A stretch of DNA of 64,000 bases from Bradyrhizobium sp. AZCC 1721 (GCF_036924715.1 NZ_JAZHSB010000001.1:1975001-2039000), one strand, 5' to 3'. Positions 44,860-53,879 are shown, numbered from the stretch's first letter. Made by a program: numbers and translations. The notes: generated by a model not told the origin, from the sequence alone.

Positions 44860-45678
44860 ATGAGCTTTGATCCCGAAGCAATCCGCGCCTTCGAACATGC
44901 TGGGTGGCAACGCGCTGCTGCAAGCTACGGTGATAGCTTCGCACATGCGACGGCGCCCTTCGTCGGGCCGTTGCTTGAAGCCGCCGAATTCTCGCCGGGC
45001 CAGCATGTGCTCGACGTTGCGTGTGGGCCTGGCCATCTCGCGGCGGCCGCCGCGGCACGTGGCGCGACCGCACAAGGACTGGATTTTTCTGCAGCGATGG
45101 TCGGCGTTGCACGGAACATGCATCCTGAAATCGTTGTGACTGAAGGGGACGCAGAAGACATGCCGTATCCCGACGGTATGTTCCATGCTGCCGTATCTGG
45201 TTTTGGTATGCACCACGTACCACGGCCGCAGGTCGCACTTGCTGAGTGCAGGCGCGTGCTGAAACCCGGTGCCCGCATAGCCTTTACGGTATGGGCTGCA
45301 CCCGATGAGAACATTGCCTGGTCTCTCGTGTTCGACGCGGTGGCTCGGCACGGCAACCGGTCGGCCACGGATGCTCCACCGCCGGGCGCACTGAACCGGC
45401 CCGAGCAATGCCTGCGCGCCCTCGAAGCAACCGATTTTATAGACTGCTCTGCTGAGGTAGTTCGCGCTGAATGGCTCTTGCCAAGTGCCGATGGGCTGGT
45501 TGCAGCACTTTCAGTCGGTACCGTGCGGATGGCGGCACTGATCACGGCGCAAGAGCCATCGGCGCTGGCCGCGATGATAAATGACATCGCGGGTCAGGCC
45601 GAACGCTTCCGCCGAAACGACCACCTTGCAATTCCCATTGCCGCAGTGCTGGCCCGTGGCCGCAAGTCTACTGAATGA
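44860..45678 (+). CDS. Class I SAM-dependent methyltransferase (Methyltransf_11 type)
   Basis: The 272-residue protein has motif I LDVACGPGHLAAAAAAR (from residue 51), motif II-like AQGLDFSAAMVGVAR, EGDAEDMPYPDGMFHAAVSG and the post-motif LAECRRVLKPGARIAFTVW. This order is typical of UbiE/small-molecule methyltransferases. The acceptor is unknown. ATG 44860 follows AGGAAAGAG at a good distance and decides the start over the longer frame from 44761. Cytosolic; no partner gene is close. Confidence 0.85.
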   Translation: MSFDPEAIRAFEHAGWQRAAASYGDSFAHATAPFVGPLLEAAEFSPGQHVLDVACGPGHLAAAAAARGATAQGLDFSAAMVGVARNMHPEIVVTEGDAEDMPYPDGMFHAAVSGFGMHHVPRPQVALAECRRVLKPGARIAFTVWAAPDENIAWSLVFDAVARHGNRSATDAPPPGALNRPEQCLRALEATDFIDCSAEVVRAEWLLPSADGLVAALSVGTVRMAALITAQEPSALAAMINDIAGQAERFRRNDHLAIPIAAVLARGRKSTE

Positions 45679-46121
45679 CGATCATCGACAGCTACGACAT
45701 CAGTGCAGCTGACGAGCCGGAGTTGCTCGAAACGCTTCCGCGCGCCACCCATGGCACTCGCGTGCCGTAAAGGCGCGCGAGTGGCAAGCAGGTCCGCGGC
45801 GTTTTACCGTGTCCGCCGCGGCAGCGGTCAAGCGCTCTAGAGATATTGAAGGGCATATCCGCCTTGGGTCAATATGACTTGGCGGGCAGGGCAGCTTCTG
45901 ACCCAAAGCCGACATGGCCGCCGGCGCTGCCGATGTCCGCTTCCAGGAGCAAGACGGACTTGGCGCTGCCGCCATTGCTAGGCTGGCGTGTCAATTACAA
46001 ATCACGCTGATCGCCGGAATATTCTTTTTGCACGCATCAAGCGCTAACCGGCAGGCAACCCCGGCGACCCGGCAGCATCTCTGACGATCGGAGTTCACCG
46101 CGCGCCGGTCGTTGTGAGTTT
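45679..46121. other. Intergenic stretch with repeat-like blocks
   Basis: A repeat-like pair of blocks is found at about 45895-45945 (ACCCAAAGCCGACATGGCCG, GATGTCCGCTTCCAGGAGC). No gene is recognised. Confidence 0.35.
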
Positions 46122-46511
46122 TTACTGCACTTCGCGCTCGAAAATTTCCTCGGGTACCGCCGCGAGTTTCTGCCAGCGCGGGGATTGATCGTAAGAAATG
46201 TCCACATCGGAAAGCCCCGTGTCCGTCGAGGCGTTTTTTGGCCGCCCGTCGCGTTGGGCAGCGGCCTGTTCGCAGCCGATGCAACCCGGGCAGCGGCGTT
46301 TGGTGCTTGATAGATCAAACACTCGACTAATCCGTAAAAACGACCACGCATGTTCACCGCCGTTCCGCTTCCAGGTCACATCCACAGCGTTCCCGAGGAG
46401 GGTTGCGCCGGGCAATTCTTGCTTGCGCGCCCCGACGAGATACATGCCCTTGGCTGCGGTACAGGGGGCTGGATTGAGCCAACGCGGTTTCTCGCCGGAG
46501 CGCGCACACAA
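46122..46511 (-). pseudogene. Possible fragment of a phage or plasmid protein
   Basis: The end of this frame (LSDVDISYDQSPRWQKLAAV, PEEIFEREVQ) resembles a motif found in ParB-like or phage replication-associated proteins (xxQSSRWQxLAxxPEExFE). The upstream 90 residues show no family features and may be non-coding. It fits the mobile-element relics at 41 kb, but the match is short. Confidence 0.3.
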
Positions 46512-46631
46512 GAGAGCTCCTCTAATTTGCGATATTATGAAAACTGAATCGTTCGGAAAGCCGGCAGTCCGGATGTACCAATTTGGGTAGTACTGGGTAG
46601 CTGTCAGAACCGATCCGGTTCAGGTTCGTGG

Positions 46632-46736
46632 CTAGGGAGCCATCCCGATCCCGATGCCGATAATTGCCAGCGATATGACGATCACCAGCACGTCAATCGT
46701 CAGCCATGTGGGTATGCGCTTTGCAGGTTGGGTCAT
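46632..46736 (-). CDS. Very small membrane protein, 34 residues
   Basis: ATG 46736 is preceded by GGAGGG at 8-9 bases. The product starts MTQPAKRIPTWLTIDVLVIV and is one hydrophobic helix (VLVIVISLAIIGIGIGMAP). Such one-helix proteins can regulate membrane complexes, but there is no neighbour to suggest a partner. The strong ribosome site is the main argument that it is real. Confidence 0.5.
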   Translation of the reverse strand: MTQPAKRIPTWLTIDVLVIVISLAIIGIGIGMAP

Positions 46737-46872
46737 AGCGTGTGCCCTCCGCAGCCACGTTATGTACCGGAAGAGCGCAAGTGGCTGTGAACGAGTTCAC
46801 ATGTTTGCAAAACCGCGGCCAGCATCACCGCCCTGGCACTTACCGGACATCTTGAGCCTAACCGGCGATGTC

Positions 46873-47109
46873 CGTTACACGTGGATAGTGTTGCAAAAGT
46901 CGAAAATTGAACGACGCCGAAAATCTCGCAAAAGCTGATTTTTAACCGGCTCCGCCACTGCAATACTGCGTAGCGCCCATACGAAGCTCCGTGGTCGTTT
47001 TTTGTGTGAAACGATGTGGTCCCTCATATCGCTGCGTGCGAAAGGCATCAGCGGTCCTGAAAAATTTTGGTCGTCACCCCAAAAGACTTTTTCAACACTA
47101 TCCGTGTGA
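46873..47109. mobile_element. MITE-like element with about 27-base terminal inverted repeats
   Basis: The left end TTACACGTGGATAGTGTTGC and the right end, on the reverse strand TTCACACGGATAGTGTTGAA, match over about 27 bases with few differences. The 237-base interval has no coding capacity. Both ends abut GATGTCCG/CGGACAT blocks like those in the dispersed repeat, so the symmetry extends a little further. It looks like a non-autonomous transposable element; I recall similar 220-240 base sequences in bradyrhizobial genomes. Confidence 0.6.
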
Positions 47110-47420
47110 ACCGGACATTCCCGGCCTAAGCCGCGATGTCCGCCAATGACCCCGAAGCGGACGTGGCGACAGTCGCCGCGCTCGAAAAGCGGGTGGCGAC
47201 TCTCTAGGCTTTCCTGTCGGTAGATTTCGCGGCCTAAACAACTTTGGTGCTGTCGGCTTGCCCCTTTTCGGCGGTCCAGCCCTGTCCCGTTGCGGATTAA
47301 GCGGGATCGGCTTCAGCGGTGCGGCGCCGGGCAGGGCTCTGGCGTGACAAACCCATTGCCGACGCGGTGCGCGATGCCGCTTCAGCCGCGTCATCGCGCA
47401 CCTCCCGCAAGCGCGAGGAC
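47110..47420. other. Intergenic stretch, nothing recognised
   Basis: Repeat-like CCGGACATTC and GATGTCCGCC blocks are at the left edge. No gene or strong hairpin is seen. Confidence 0.35.
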
Positions 47421-47645
47421 CTACATCTCCTTCTTTGTCTTCTTGGTCTTCTTCGTCTTCTTCGCGGCCTTCTTGGCGGCCGACATCTCGGAGTTACCCA
47501 GCGCGACCGGCTGGTCTACTGCCGCCTGCGCCTTTGCGTCCACAGAAGACTTGGTATCGTGAGCTACGGCGCTACCGGCAGCAATTGCGGCAGATCCGGC
47601 GAGGAGCGATGCAACAAGAACCGGAACAGATATATTCTTGAGCAT
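47421..47645 (-). CDS. Small secreted lysine-rich protein, 74 residues
   Basis: AAAGGAT lies 6 bases before the ATG. The protein has a signal peptide (MLKNISVPVLVASLLAGSAA, cleavage near AVA-HD) and a mature part ending in a lysine/threonine tail (KKAAKKTKKTKKTKKEM). It resembles short periplasmic proteins common in Bradyrhizobium. The basic tail suggests binding to acidic polymers, which is speculation. Confidence 0.65.
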   Translation of the reverse strand: MLKNISVPVLVASLLAGSAAIAAGSAVAHDTKSSVDAKAQAAVDQPVALGNSEMSAAKKAAKKTKKTKKTKKEM

Positions 47646-47763
47646 GTGGTATCCTTTCAGCTTAGGGGCTGGAAACCGGCCACCTCTGGTGGCCGTGAGA
47701 TCACGTTAGCCGACGAAACTGAATTCACCGTGAACAGAAGGCCCGGCTTCCGTTCACGTTCAG

Positions 47764-47851
47764 CCTCGACGAGCTGGGCTATCTTCCCTTCGCACAATCC
47801 GGCGGCTCCTGTTCCATCTCGTCAGCCGGCTCTACGAGCGTACCTCCGGAC
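47764..47851 (+). pseudogene. Fragment of an IS21-type IstB ATPase
   Basis: The plus strand encodes LDELGYLPFAQSGG and, in another frame, LFHLVSRLYERTS. This is the Walker B region and next helix of IstB (LDELGYLPFxxxGxxLLFxLxxxRYERxS). About four bases are missing between the parts. Only some 28 codons remain. Confidence 0.55.
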
Positions 47852-48401
47852 TTCCGGAGTGACGTCCCATGACTTCCGCTTTTGGCGCAAAGCGGCCGTT
47901 CGTTGCTTGCGACCGATAAGGCCAGCCTGAATATCTGCATCGACTCTTGGAGGACGCGGGCTATGGCAACCGTGATGTCTGCTTCTAGGGAAAAAGCGAA
48001 CCTGGTTAGGCCGTCTGAATGTCGCCTTGTGGCCAAACTGGAAGTGGCTATCACGCAGTGCGATGTCTGCTGTTGAGGCAAAACCAGGCGCAGTCTCAGT
48101 CGTCGTCTCGGCCATTGGCCGGCTTATGTCATAACATCTGATTTGCGTATTGCGGCAAGTGTGAGTAAGAGACAATTTGCGGTACCGCGCGCCGGAAATA
48201 AAGCCGACTCCGGGACGCGTGAGGCGGGACGTCTTTGATCGGGAGCCCGTTCCGTCTAGGATCGTTGCATCGTACCGCGAAACATCGCTTCGTTTGTCGT
48301 AAGCCCCTCGCAGAATTGTAAACGAAGGTCCTAGAATATTTGCCGAGCCTTTCAGTCCATTAATGGGCGGAAAATTGGAAGTGTCCGCGGCGGCTCTCTG
48401 C
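47852..48401. other. Intergenic stretch with repeat-like blocks
   Basis: A repeat-like block is at about 47870-47905 (ATGACTTCCGCTTTTGGCGC, AAAGCGGCCGTTCG). No gene is recognised; minus-strand frames here (for example 47822-48487) have no motif. Confidence 0.35.
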
Positions 48402-49535
48402 CTAGTCGGACCTTCCGGACCATCGTGCAGCAAGCCGCGAGTAGATATCCGCCGCGTCGCGAATGCGTTGAACCGAACAATATTCATCTGTTTGATGAGC
48501 CTTCGCTGCTTCGCCTGGGCCTAAGATGACGGTCGGAGGATTGCCGAAGGCGGGGGTCAAGGCTGAAGCGTCCATAAAATAGGGCGCCGTTCGGGGTTCG
48601 GAGCCGGCGTCTTCACCAGTGACACCACGGACGATCTCGTACACGTCCTCTATCCAAGGCGAGGACGGATCGGTCCAGACAGCGCCGACGTCGACCGTGG
48701 GCTCCAGCGAAATGTCGTCTCCAAGCTCCGCCTTCAAATGCTCCTGAATGCGTGAGTGATCCAGTCCTGGAATGCTACGGATATCGATACCGATTTCCGC
48801 GCGATCGGGCACAGAATTGACATTGAGGCCGGCGTGAACGGTGCCGACATTGAGCGTCGGCGATCCCAGATAAGGATGTGGCGCTACGTTGAACTGAAAA
48901 GTTTCCAGAGCCGTGAGCACGCGCGCGGCTTTGTAGGCGGCGTTGACGCCGAGATGAGGCATCGATCCATGGGCGGTGATGCCCTTGAGGATCAATCGGA
49001 GCCAGAGCGCGCCCTTGTGTCCGACCAGGGCTGCATTTGAGGTGGGCTCCGCCACGACGATTGCGCCCGCACGTCCGAGATTACCAGCGCGCGCGAGATG
49101 GAATGCGCCCTCGCAGCCGATTTCTTCTCCCGCGGTGATAACGAGAAGCGCGCCGCTGGTGCCTTCTAACTGCTCGGTCATGTTACCGATGGCCGCGACG
49201 AAAGCTGCTACGCCGCATTTCATATCCGTCGAGCCGCGGCCATACATCTTCCCGTCAATGATCTCGCCGGCAAACGCATCGACGGTCCATGGCGCATTTC
49301 CAAGCGGAACCGTATCGACATGACCGGTGAAGCACAGCGGAGGCTTGCTGCCGACCCCGCCAATTCTTGCGATCAAATTTGCGCGGTCTGGAGCGAAGGT
49401 ATGGAGCGAGGTTTCCAATCCAGCGCCAGCAAGGATTCTTTCCAAGTGACGAATGCAACTTAGCTCATTACCTGGCGGGTTGATTGTATTGAAGGCAATG
49501 AGTTCGCGTGAAAGTTCGATGGGATCAATCGGCAT
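48402..49535 (-). CDS. M20-family deacylase (ArgE/DapE-like)
   Basis: The 377-residue protein shows the M20 metallopeptidase pattern: metal ligand H in FTGHVDTVPLG, bridging D in GRGSTDMKCGVAA, the EE pair in ITAGEEIGCEGA, and the late H in GEAAKAHQTDEYC. The lid domain contains ITAHGSMPHLGVNA. Close relatives are annotated as acetylornithine deacetylase or succinyl-diaminopimelate desuccinylase, but M20 substrates are diverse and no arginine or lysine genes are nearby. ATG 49535 gives the family-like start MPIDPIELSRELIAFNTINP. Cytosolic. Confidence 0.85.
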   Translation of the reverse strand: MPIDPIELSRELIAFNTINPPGNELSCIRHLERILAGAGLETSLHTFAPDRANLIARIGGVGSKPPLCFTGHVDTVPLGNAPWTVDAFAGEIIDGKMYGRGSTDMKCGVAAFVAAIGNMTEQLEGTSGALLVITAGEEIGCEGAFHLARAGNLGRAGAIVVAEPTSNAALVGHKGALWLRLILKGITAHGSMPHLGVNAAYKAARVLTALETFQFNVAPHPYLGSPTLNVGTVHAGLNVNSVPDRAEIGIDIRSIPGLDHSRIQEHLKAELGDDISLEPTVDVGAVWTDPSSPWIEDVYEIVRGVTGEDAGSEPRTAPYFMDASALTPAFGNPPTVILGPGEAAKAHQTDEYCSVQRIRDAADIYSRLAARWSGRSD

Positions 49536-49832
49536 GGTTACGTCACAGGCCTCCGCTTGATGCGATTGTACCATCAACGCCTCTGCACGCCAGACTCCGC
49601 CGGTGTATCCGTTCGAGTACGGTTCAAGGTGCGTGTCGTGGAGCAGAGGGTTCCCGCATTGTCACCGGCCCACCTTACGGGGTGAGTCATGATGCTGCTT
49701 GGAGGGCGCGCGCAGGCCTCAACCCATGATTGGTCGGTTCACCAAGTGGGCTTTTTATAGACGGGAAATCGCGCCTGGTCGGGAGTTGACCCTAGCGAAT
49801 GCGAATGTTCCAGTTTCCCACGGTTTGCGTCG

Positions 49833-50192
49833 ATGGCTGTCCGTGCCTCTTCCAAAATACACAGTGCAGGCCTCTTGCTGTTCCGCCAAAAGGACAAGGA
49901 CGTTCAAGTCTTGCTCGGGCACCCGGGCGGTCCGTTTTGGAGCCGTAAGGATCAGGGTGCCTGGACCATTCCGAAAGGCCTGATCGCACCTGGCGAGTCC
50001 ACGCGTTCGGCTGCGCAGCGTGAGTTCGAAGAAGAGACCGGGCATTGTCCGGCCGGCCAAGCCATTCCGCTTGGCAGTGCTAAACTACCAGGTGGCAAGG
50101 TCGTGCACGTGTGGGCGATTCAAGATGACTGGGACCCAGAAGGCCCCAAAGCAAGCAAAGCGGATCATCATGGCGGCTCCTCGTTGTCTTAA
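49833..50192 (+). CDS. Nudix hydrolase, C-terminus lost
   Basis: The 119-residue protein has a complete Nudix box: G-LIAPG-E-STRSAAQ-REFEEETG, which binds the metal and hydrolyses nucleoside diphosphates linked to another group. The N-terminal part (SAGLLLFRQKDKDVQVLLGH) is typical of small Nudix proteins of about 150 residues. After VHVWAIQDDWDPEG the sequence stops matching (PKASKADHHGGSSLS), so the last 30 or so residues have been replaced or lost. It might still fold, but activity is uncertain. Confidence 0.7.
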   Translation: MAVRASSKIHSAGLLLFRQKDKDVQVLLGHPGGPFWSRKDQGAWTIPKGLIAPGESTRSAAQREFEEETGHCPAGQAIPLGSAKLPGGKVVHVWAIQDDWDPEGPKASKADHHGGSSLS

Positions 50193-50370
50193 GTGCACGG
50201 CTTAACATTGGCGCCGGGAATATCGTTCCTTTGCTCTGCTCGGATCCAAGCTCCCGCCGGTTCACGCTGGCCGGCCTTATCTTCCGATCGAGCTGATCAC
50301 GGCAGCCGCGCCAAGCGCAAGCCGTCAAGTCAGTTAAAACCTTGCACGCCTTACTCGGAACGACTTCTGC

Positions 50371-50556
50371 ATGATGCGTTATCGTGGATGCAGCCAGCAA
50401 ACATGGAGGCAACGGGACATCGACAATCGGATCATTGCCGGTGTTGTCGCGGCCGTTATCGTTGTTCTTGGGCTGATAGGTTGGACTGGCGGCTGGTTCG
50501 GGGGTGAGACACCGGCGCCAACGACGCCACCAGCCGGGCAACAACCACCGAAGTAA
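50371..50556 (+). CDS. Small membrane protein with proline-rich tail
   Basis: The conserved-looking part is DNRIIAGVVAAVIVVLGLIG with the tail GGETPAPTTPPAGQQPPK. ATG 50371 gives 61 residues, but its first 15 codons look non-coding; GGAGG at 50405 followed by ATC (for DIDNR) suggests the original start was there and mutated. One membrane helix is expected, tail outside. A strong terminator follows at 50577. Confidence 0.5.
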   Translation: MMRYRGCSQQTWRQRDIDNRIIAGVVAAVIVVLGLIGWTGGWFGGETPAPTTPPAGQQPPK

Positions 50557-50576
50557 GATCACGGATATTGCGGATC

Positions 50577-50602
50577 GCCCGGCCGGTTGCCGGGCTTTTC
50601 GT
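50577..50602 (+). terminator. Rho-independent terminator
   Basis: GCCCGGC, loop CGGTT, GCCGGGC, then CTTTTCGTTTT. It closes the small membrane-protein gene. Confidence 0.75.
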
Positions 50603-50615
50603 TTTCGGAGTGAAA

Positions 50616-50651
50616 CGGCCCCAGCGCCTCGGGGAAGAAACGCTGGGGCCG
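50616..50651. terminator. 11-bp hairpin, possible terminator
   Basis: CGGCCCCAGCG and CGCTGGGGCCG are perfect inverted repeats with 14 bases between. On the minus strand a TTT follows. It may be part of a bidirectional termination zone. Confidence 0.5.
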
Positions 50652-50702
50652 ATGAGGGTGAATGTGCACCCCGGGGCAATAGATAGAGGCGCGCCGCCAC
50701 CC

Positions 50703-50738
50703 CAAAAAACGACCCCGGCGCCGCGCGCGCTGGGGCCG
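50703..50738 (-). terminator. Rho-independent terminator, minus strand
   Basis: On the minus strand GGCCCCAGCGC pairs with GCGCCGGGGTC (ten of eleven pairs, one G-T) and is followed by GTTTTTT. It lies about 100 bases after the stop of the minus-strand gene pair at 50840-51367. Confidence 0.7.
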
Positions 50739-50839
50739 TAAAGTTTCCTTCATAGCAAACTGCTTAATTTTCCCGACCGGGCTTTGTTCCCGGTTAGTGG
50801 CTCAATTAGAAAGCCCCCATTGGCTGCGGCCAATGCGGT

Positions 50840-50987
50840 TCATTCCAGAACCTCATACGCAAACGCGACGCCCTCGGGGTCGTTTTCCTCAAACCATTTT
50901 TTCCGCGGCATCCACATTGGCGAACACCTTGATGTGCTCAAGGTCGCCGACCTGCTTGCTGGTGTTGACGTAGAGAAAAACGGCCAT
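50840..50987 (-). pseudogene. Small conserved protein with a one-base insertion
   Basis: From ATG 50987 (AGAGGG six bases upstream) the frame reads MAVFLYVNTSKQVGDLEHIK and VFANVDAAEK. At a run of six A (about 50904-50909) one base too many shifts it; the following WFEENDPEGVAFAYEVLE is in another frame to TGA 50840. Removing one A restores a 48-residue protein of a family that, from memory, is common in Bradyrhizobium. It may be intact in reality. Confidence 0.6.
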
Positions 50988-51367
50988 TGATCCCTCTTCA
51001 GCTTACGCTTGCCCCAATCGTGACTTTTGCGATCGGGATTAATGACCCGTTCGACGTGACGGTTCATCGCCCGCATGACGCCGATCCGGGCCAACATCGT
51101 GGGGCCGCCTCTCTCTGCAACGAGGATCAGCGCCTCCATGGCGGCTTGCCATTCCGTCGCCGAGTGCTCGGCCTTCGGCAGCTCCATGATGTAGCTGGCA
51201 GCATCCCGCAAGGTGAGGAGCCGGCGGCCATTCGGAAGCGGTATAGGATCGATCCTCACACGAGGCGGACCAGGGCACGGAAAAGACTTTTTCAAAATGG
51301 GGGCGGGGCCGCCACGAGGGCGCGGGGCGGCCCCTAATCGCGCAGTGCGCAGCGGGGCTATCGCCAT
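50840..51367 (-). CDS. Conserved hypothetical protein, frame running into the next gene
   Basis: The protein starts MAIAPLRTARLGAAPRPRGG and contains RVRIDPIPLPNGRRLLTLRD, LPKAEHSATEWQAAMEALIL and MRAMNRHVERVINPDRKSHD. These blocks are familiar from bradyrhizobial hypothetical proteins of about 130 residues. The conserved part ends at GKRKLKRD (about 50991). The frame then continues in the wrong phase through the following small gene until its one-base shift brings it to that gene's own stop. So the true C-terminus is unclear. Start ATG 51367; an in-frame GTG lies at 51388. Confidence 0.5.
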   Translation of the reverse strand: MAIAPLRTARLGAAPRPRGGPAPILKKSFPCPGPPRVRIDPIPLPNGRRLLTLRDAASYIMELPKAEHSATEWQAAMEALILVAERGGPTMLARIGVMRAMNRHVERVINPDRKSHDWGKRKLKRDQWPFFSTSTPASRSATLSTSRCSPMWMPRKKWFEENDPEGVAFAYEVLE

Positions 51368-51477
51368 CTCTGCGCGACCCGCGGCCACGCTAGACCTGTT
51401 TTGATCGGCCGCAATGAAACTCGAGCGTTAAGCTTGATGTTCGCTGCGGGGGTTAATTCTGGAACCTTCATAGCACG

Positions 51478-51709
51478 CTTATTGCTTTGGCCTGCTTGCG
51501 GGCACTCTGGAAGTCTGGCCTGACGTCGGCGCCCCTTGCCGCAAACCTGACAGACGAACTGAGGTTCGATATCAGAGAGCCGCACATGATCAGGCCAGCG
51601 GTCGGCGGGCAGGCGAGTGAAGTGGCTGCAATGGTAGTCACTGCAGGACGACGCCGAACACGCCGGACTCGCGCATCTCGCCGAGAGTAATCTTCTGTTC
51701 CCGCTGCAT
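51478..51709 (-). pseudogene. Small zinc-ribbon-like conserved protein, two frameshifts
   Basis: ATG 51709 starts MQREQKITLGEMRESGVFGV. After a shift near 51646 the family continues as CSDYHCSHFTRLPADRWPDH, VRLSDIEPQFVCQVCGK, and after a second shift near a GGGG tract as GADVRPDFQSARKQAKA. The C...C..C pattern (CSDYHCSH ... FVCQVCG) suggests a small zinc-binding fold. Proteins of this kind are frequent in Bradyrhizobium by recollection. Confidence 0.55.
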
Positions 51710-51845
51710 CGCACACCATTAGCAGGAGAGTGGCGCCTGGTGGAAAACTGTTCGGATCGCATAAATGCCTGAATATCGGCATCGACAAGTCAAGATTTGA
51801 GCTGTCAACTCCAATGGTCGCGGGTTGGAATTTGGGGAACGATCC

Positions 51846-51956
51846 ATGACCACTTTGCAAGCCATAGCATTTGGAGCCATGCTCGCGTGGACGCCATCGC
51901 TCATCATCCTGGCGGTTTCGCTATGGGATGTTCGCGAGCTTGAGGGAATGGAATAG
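51846..51956 (+). CDS. Very small membrane protein, 36 residues
   Basis: The product begins MTTLQAIAFGAMLAWTPSLI, continues ILAVSLWDVRELEGME, and is one hydrophobic helix with an acidic C-terminus. GGGGAA lies about 9 bases before the ATG. It resembles short bradyrhizobial proteins of the form MxxLQAIAFGxMLxWTPSL. Function unknown. Confidence 0.55.
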   Translation: MTTLQAIAFGAMLAWTPSLIILAVSLWDVRELEGME

Positions 51957-51970
51957 CCGGGCATCCTGCA

Positions 51971-52156
51971 TCAGTTCGCGAAGTGCGAACAGCTCACCGG
52001 CGCGACGATTGCTGGACGGGTCGGCTCTTGGCCGGGCCCTGCGGCCTCCGCTGATCGTACCATCTCTCTGAGTTTCTGAATTTCAGCCATGCGGTTGTGA
52101 AGATCGGTCGAGATTTGGAGAAGGCTGTGCATACGCACTTCAAATGGCTGTTCCAT
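51971..52156 (-). CDS. Small helical protein, 61 residues
   Basis: ATG 52156 has AGAGGTG 5 bases upstream. The protein reads MEQPFEVRMHSLLQISTDLH and RMAEIQKLREMVRSAEAAG with heptad-like spacing, so a short coiled coil is likely; the tail is proline-rich. Cytosolic. It converges with the 36-residue gene on the other strand. Confidence 0.5.
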   Translation of the reverse strand: MEQPFEVRMHSLLQISTDLHNRMAEIQKLREMVRSAEAAGPGQEPTRPAIVAPVSCSHFAN

Positions 52157-52872
52157 GTTGCACCTCTTACGCCCACACAACGCCGATTACGCCAACACAA
52201 CACCGGCCCCACCACGCTATTCCTTCTCGTTCGCGACAGTCTGTGTTCATATGTCTGGAAAGGGCGCCCCCAGCAGGATCTTCTGTTCGCGGCAAGTGCC
52301 AAATTCTGCCAAGAATCGAACCCAGCTTGAATTAGCCATTTTAGGGGATGACCCTCAGTGGTGAGGAGCCCGGCGTGTGTCGTCCGGGAACGTCGCGCGC
52401 CGAGCCGCCTAATTGGAAGACGGTCGGGATCACGTTATTCGCTCTACGCGCCCCCGCTGGCAGTCCTGGATAGCATCGACGCGAGCGCGCCGGGCCGCTC
52501 ATGTTCGGGCAGGGAAGGGCGGCTACTGGGGTTGGTCGAAGCCCAAGCGGGAATTCGATGAGGCTGTCCCACTCAAGAAACCGTAGACCCGCTGACCGGC
52601 GCAGTTATTAAGCACAATCGCTGGCTCGTGCGCACGGCCATTGTACGACGGCTCCTCGCCTGAGCCAGTGCTCGAGCCCCTGCCAGGTCGCGCCTCCGGG
52701 CCTCTCTCTACCACAAGCCGGTAGATTGACACTCCTCTGCCTTCGAGCGGCCGCGACTCGCTCTGCATCTGCCGGCGCAATCACGCGCTCGATGGGAGAT
52801 GCCGATGTCATGCGACGAGCTACAATGCTAGCGCTACCTCTCATCACGTCGCAGGAAGCAAGGTAGACGGCA
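52157..52872. other. Long stretch without a recognisable gene
   Basis: Several open frames occur on both strands but none shows a motif or a good start. ACGCCGATTACGCCAACACA-like direct repeats are seen at about 52168-52205. The C-terminal end of the minus-strand coiled-coil gene lies at the right edge. Confidence 0.35.
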
Positions 52873-53667
52873 TTAGCGCACTGACCACGGCCATGCCAAT
52901 GGCGATTGCGGTTTATTGGCTTGCGGCCGGGCCGGGGTTGGCGACGGCTTTTGCGCCTGGGCGACATTGGCCGACTGCCGCGGACGCGGCAGTGGTATCT
53001 CGGGCATTACCCTTGGCTGTTCGGGGCTCACCTTTGGCTCTGCAGGCATCACCGTTGGCTCTGAAGCGTTGGCGATGACGCGGGCGAGTTGTTCCTCGCT
53101 TGCGTTGAGCCGCTCGGTGAGCGTCTGGCTTTCGCGCGCCATCTGGATCTGGGTCGCTTTGATCTGCTCGATGATACTGTTGTTGAGTGCCATTTCTTCC
53201 TGGCTAGCCTTGAGTTGGCTCGCGATATTTTCATTGTCGCGGACCAATTGTTCTTGCCTCACATTGAGCTGTTCGACCGCTTGCCTCAAGGCAGCGAGAT
53301 CGCGCGTCATCGGTTGGAGTTGCTGCGCCAAGTCGGAAGACAGGGCGACGGCAGTCGGCGCGGCGTCTTTAGGCACGACGGCTCCCGGCGCGGCCTGTGT
53401 CAGAGGTGCTGGGTCCGAGGGGGCTATCATCGCTGTATGAGCGGAGGAGGACAACCACCAAGCAGCGCCACCAATGGATGCTGCCACCAGAGAGCCGACG
53501 AAAACCACATAGCGCCGACTCGCCGATCGATGACTCGTTGCCCGCGGGGCGCGAGACGTCTTCATGGTGGTCGGCGGGGCCGAAGGACTCACTCCCGCTT
53601 CGCTTAGCAGGTTCGAAAGACAGCTCTCGATCTGCCCTTCCGCGAACTTGTTGTCCAGCGAAACCAT
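52873..53667 (-). CDS. Membrane-anchored coiled-coil protein
   Basis: The 264-residue protein has a basic N-terminal region, one transmembrane helix (VVFVGSLVAASIGGAAWWL, residues about 54-72), and a long coiled coil (DLAALRQAVEQLNVRQEQLV, DNENIASQLKASQEEMALNN, about residues 120-200). The C-terminus is proline-rich (EIPLPRPRQSANVAQ). The helix region faces the periplasm if the basic N-terminus is inside. Similar proteins are widespread in Bradyrhizobium; they may act as scaffolds, but the function is unknown. No neighbour suggests a partner. Confidence 0.78.
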   Translation of the reverse strand: MVSLDNKFAEGQIESCLSNLLSEAGVSPSAPPTTMKTSRAPRATSHRSASRRYVVFVGSLVAASIGGAAWWLSSSAHTAMIAPSDPAPLTQAAPGAVVPKDAAPTAVALSSDLAQQLQPMTRDLAALRQAVEQLNVRQEQLVRDNENIASQLKASQEEMALNNSIIEQIKATQIQMARESQTLTERLNASEEQLARVIANASEPTVMPAEPKVSPEQPRVMPEIPLPRPRQSANVAQAQKPSPTPARPQANKPQSPLAWPWSVR

Positions 53668-53879
53668 TTGGTGCTCCGTGTCAAATGCAATGGCACCCGC
53701 CTGAGAGCGATCCGCGCATCTGCGCTACGACGAACTAACATTCGACGGGACGGTTTTGAGCCTACGAAGCGTGGATGAGCATGCAACTGCACGTCACGTC
53801 GTCATTTTTACCAACTGACCCCAGACTGTACCGGCGTTTTTAACGCAACCGAGAAGGCGGAACTATGTTCACGGCCGGA

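Noticed and set aside
52608..52967. A 119-codon minus-strand frame
   Set aside because: It overlaps the end of the coiled-coil gene in another frame and is arginine/proline-rich without a motif.
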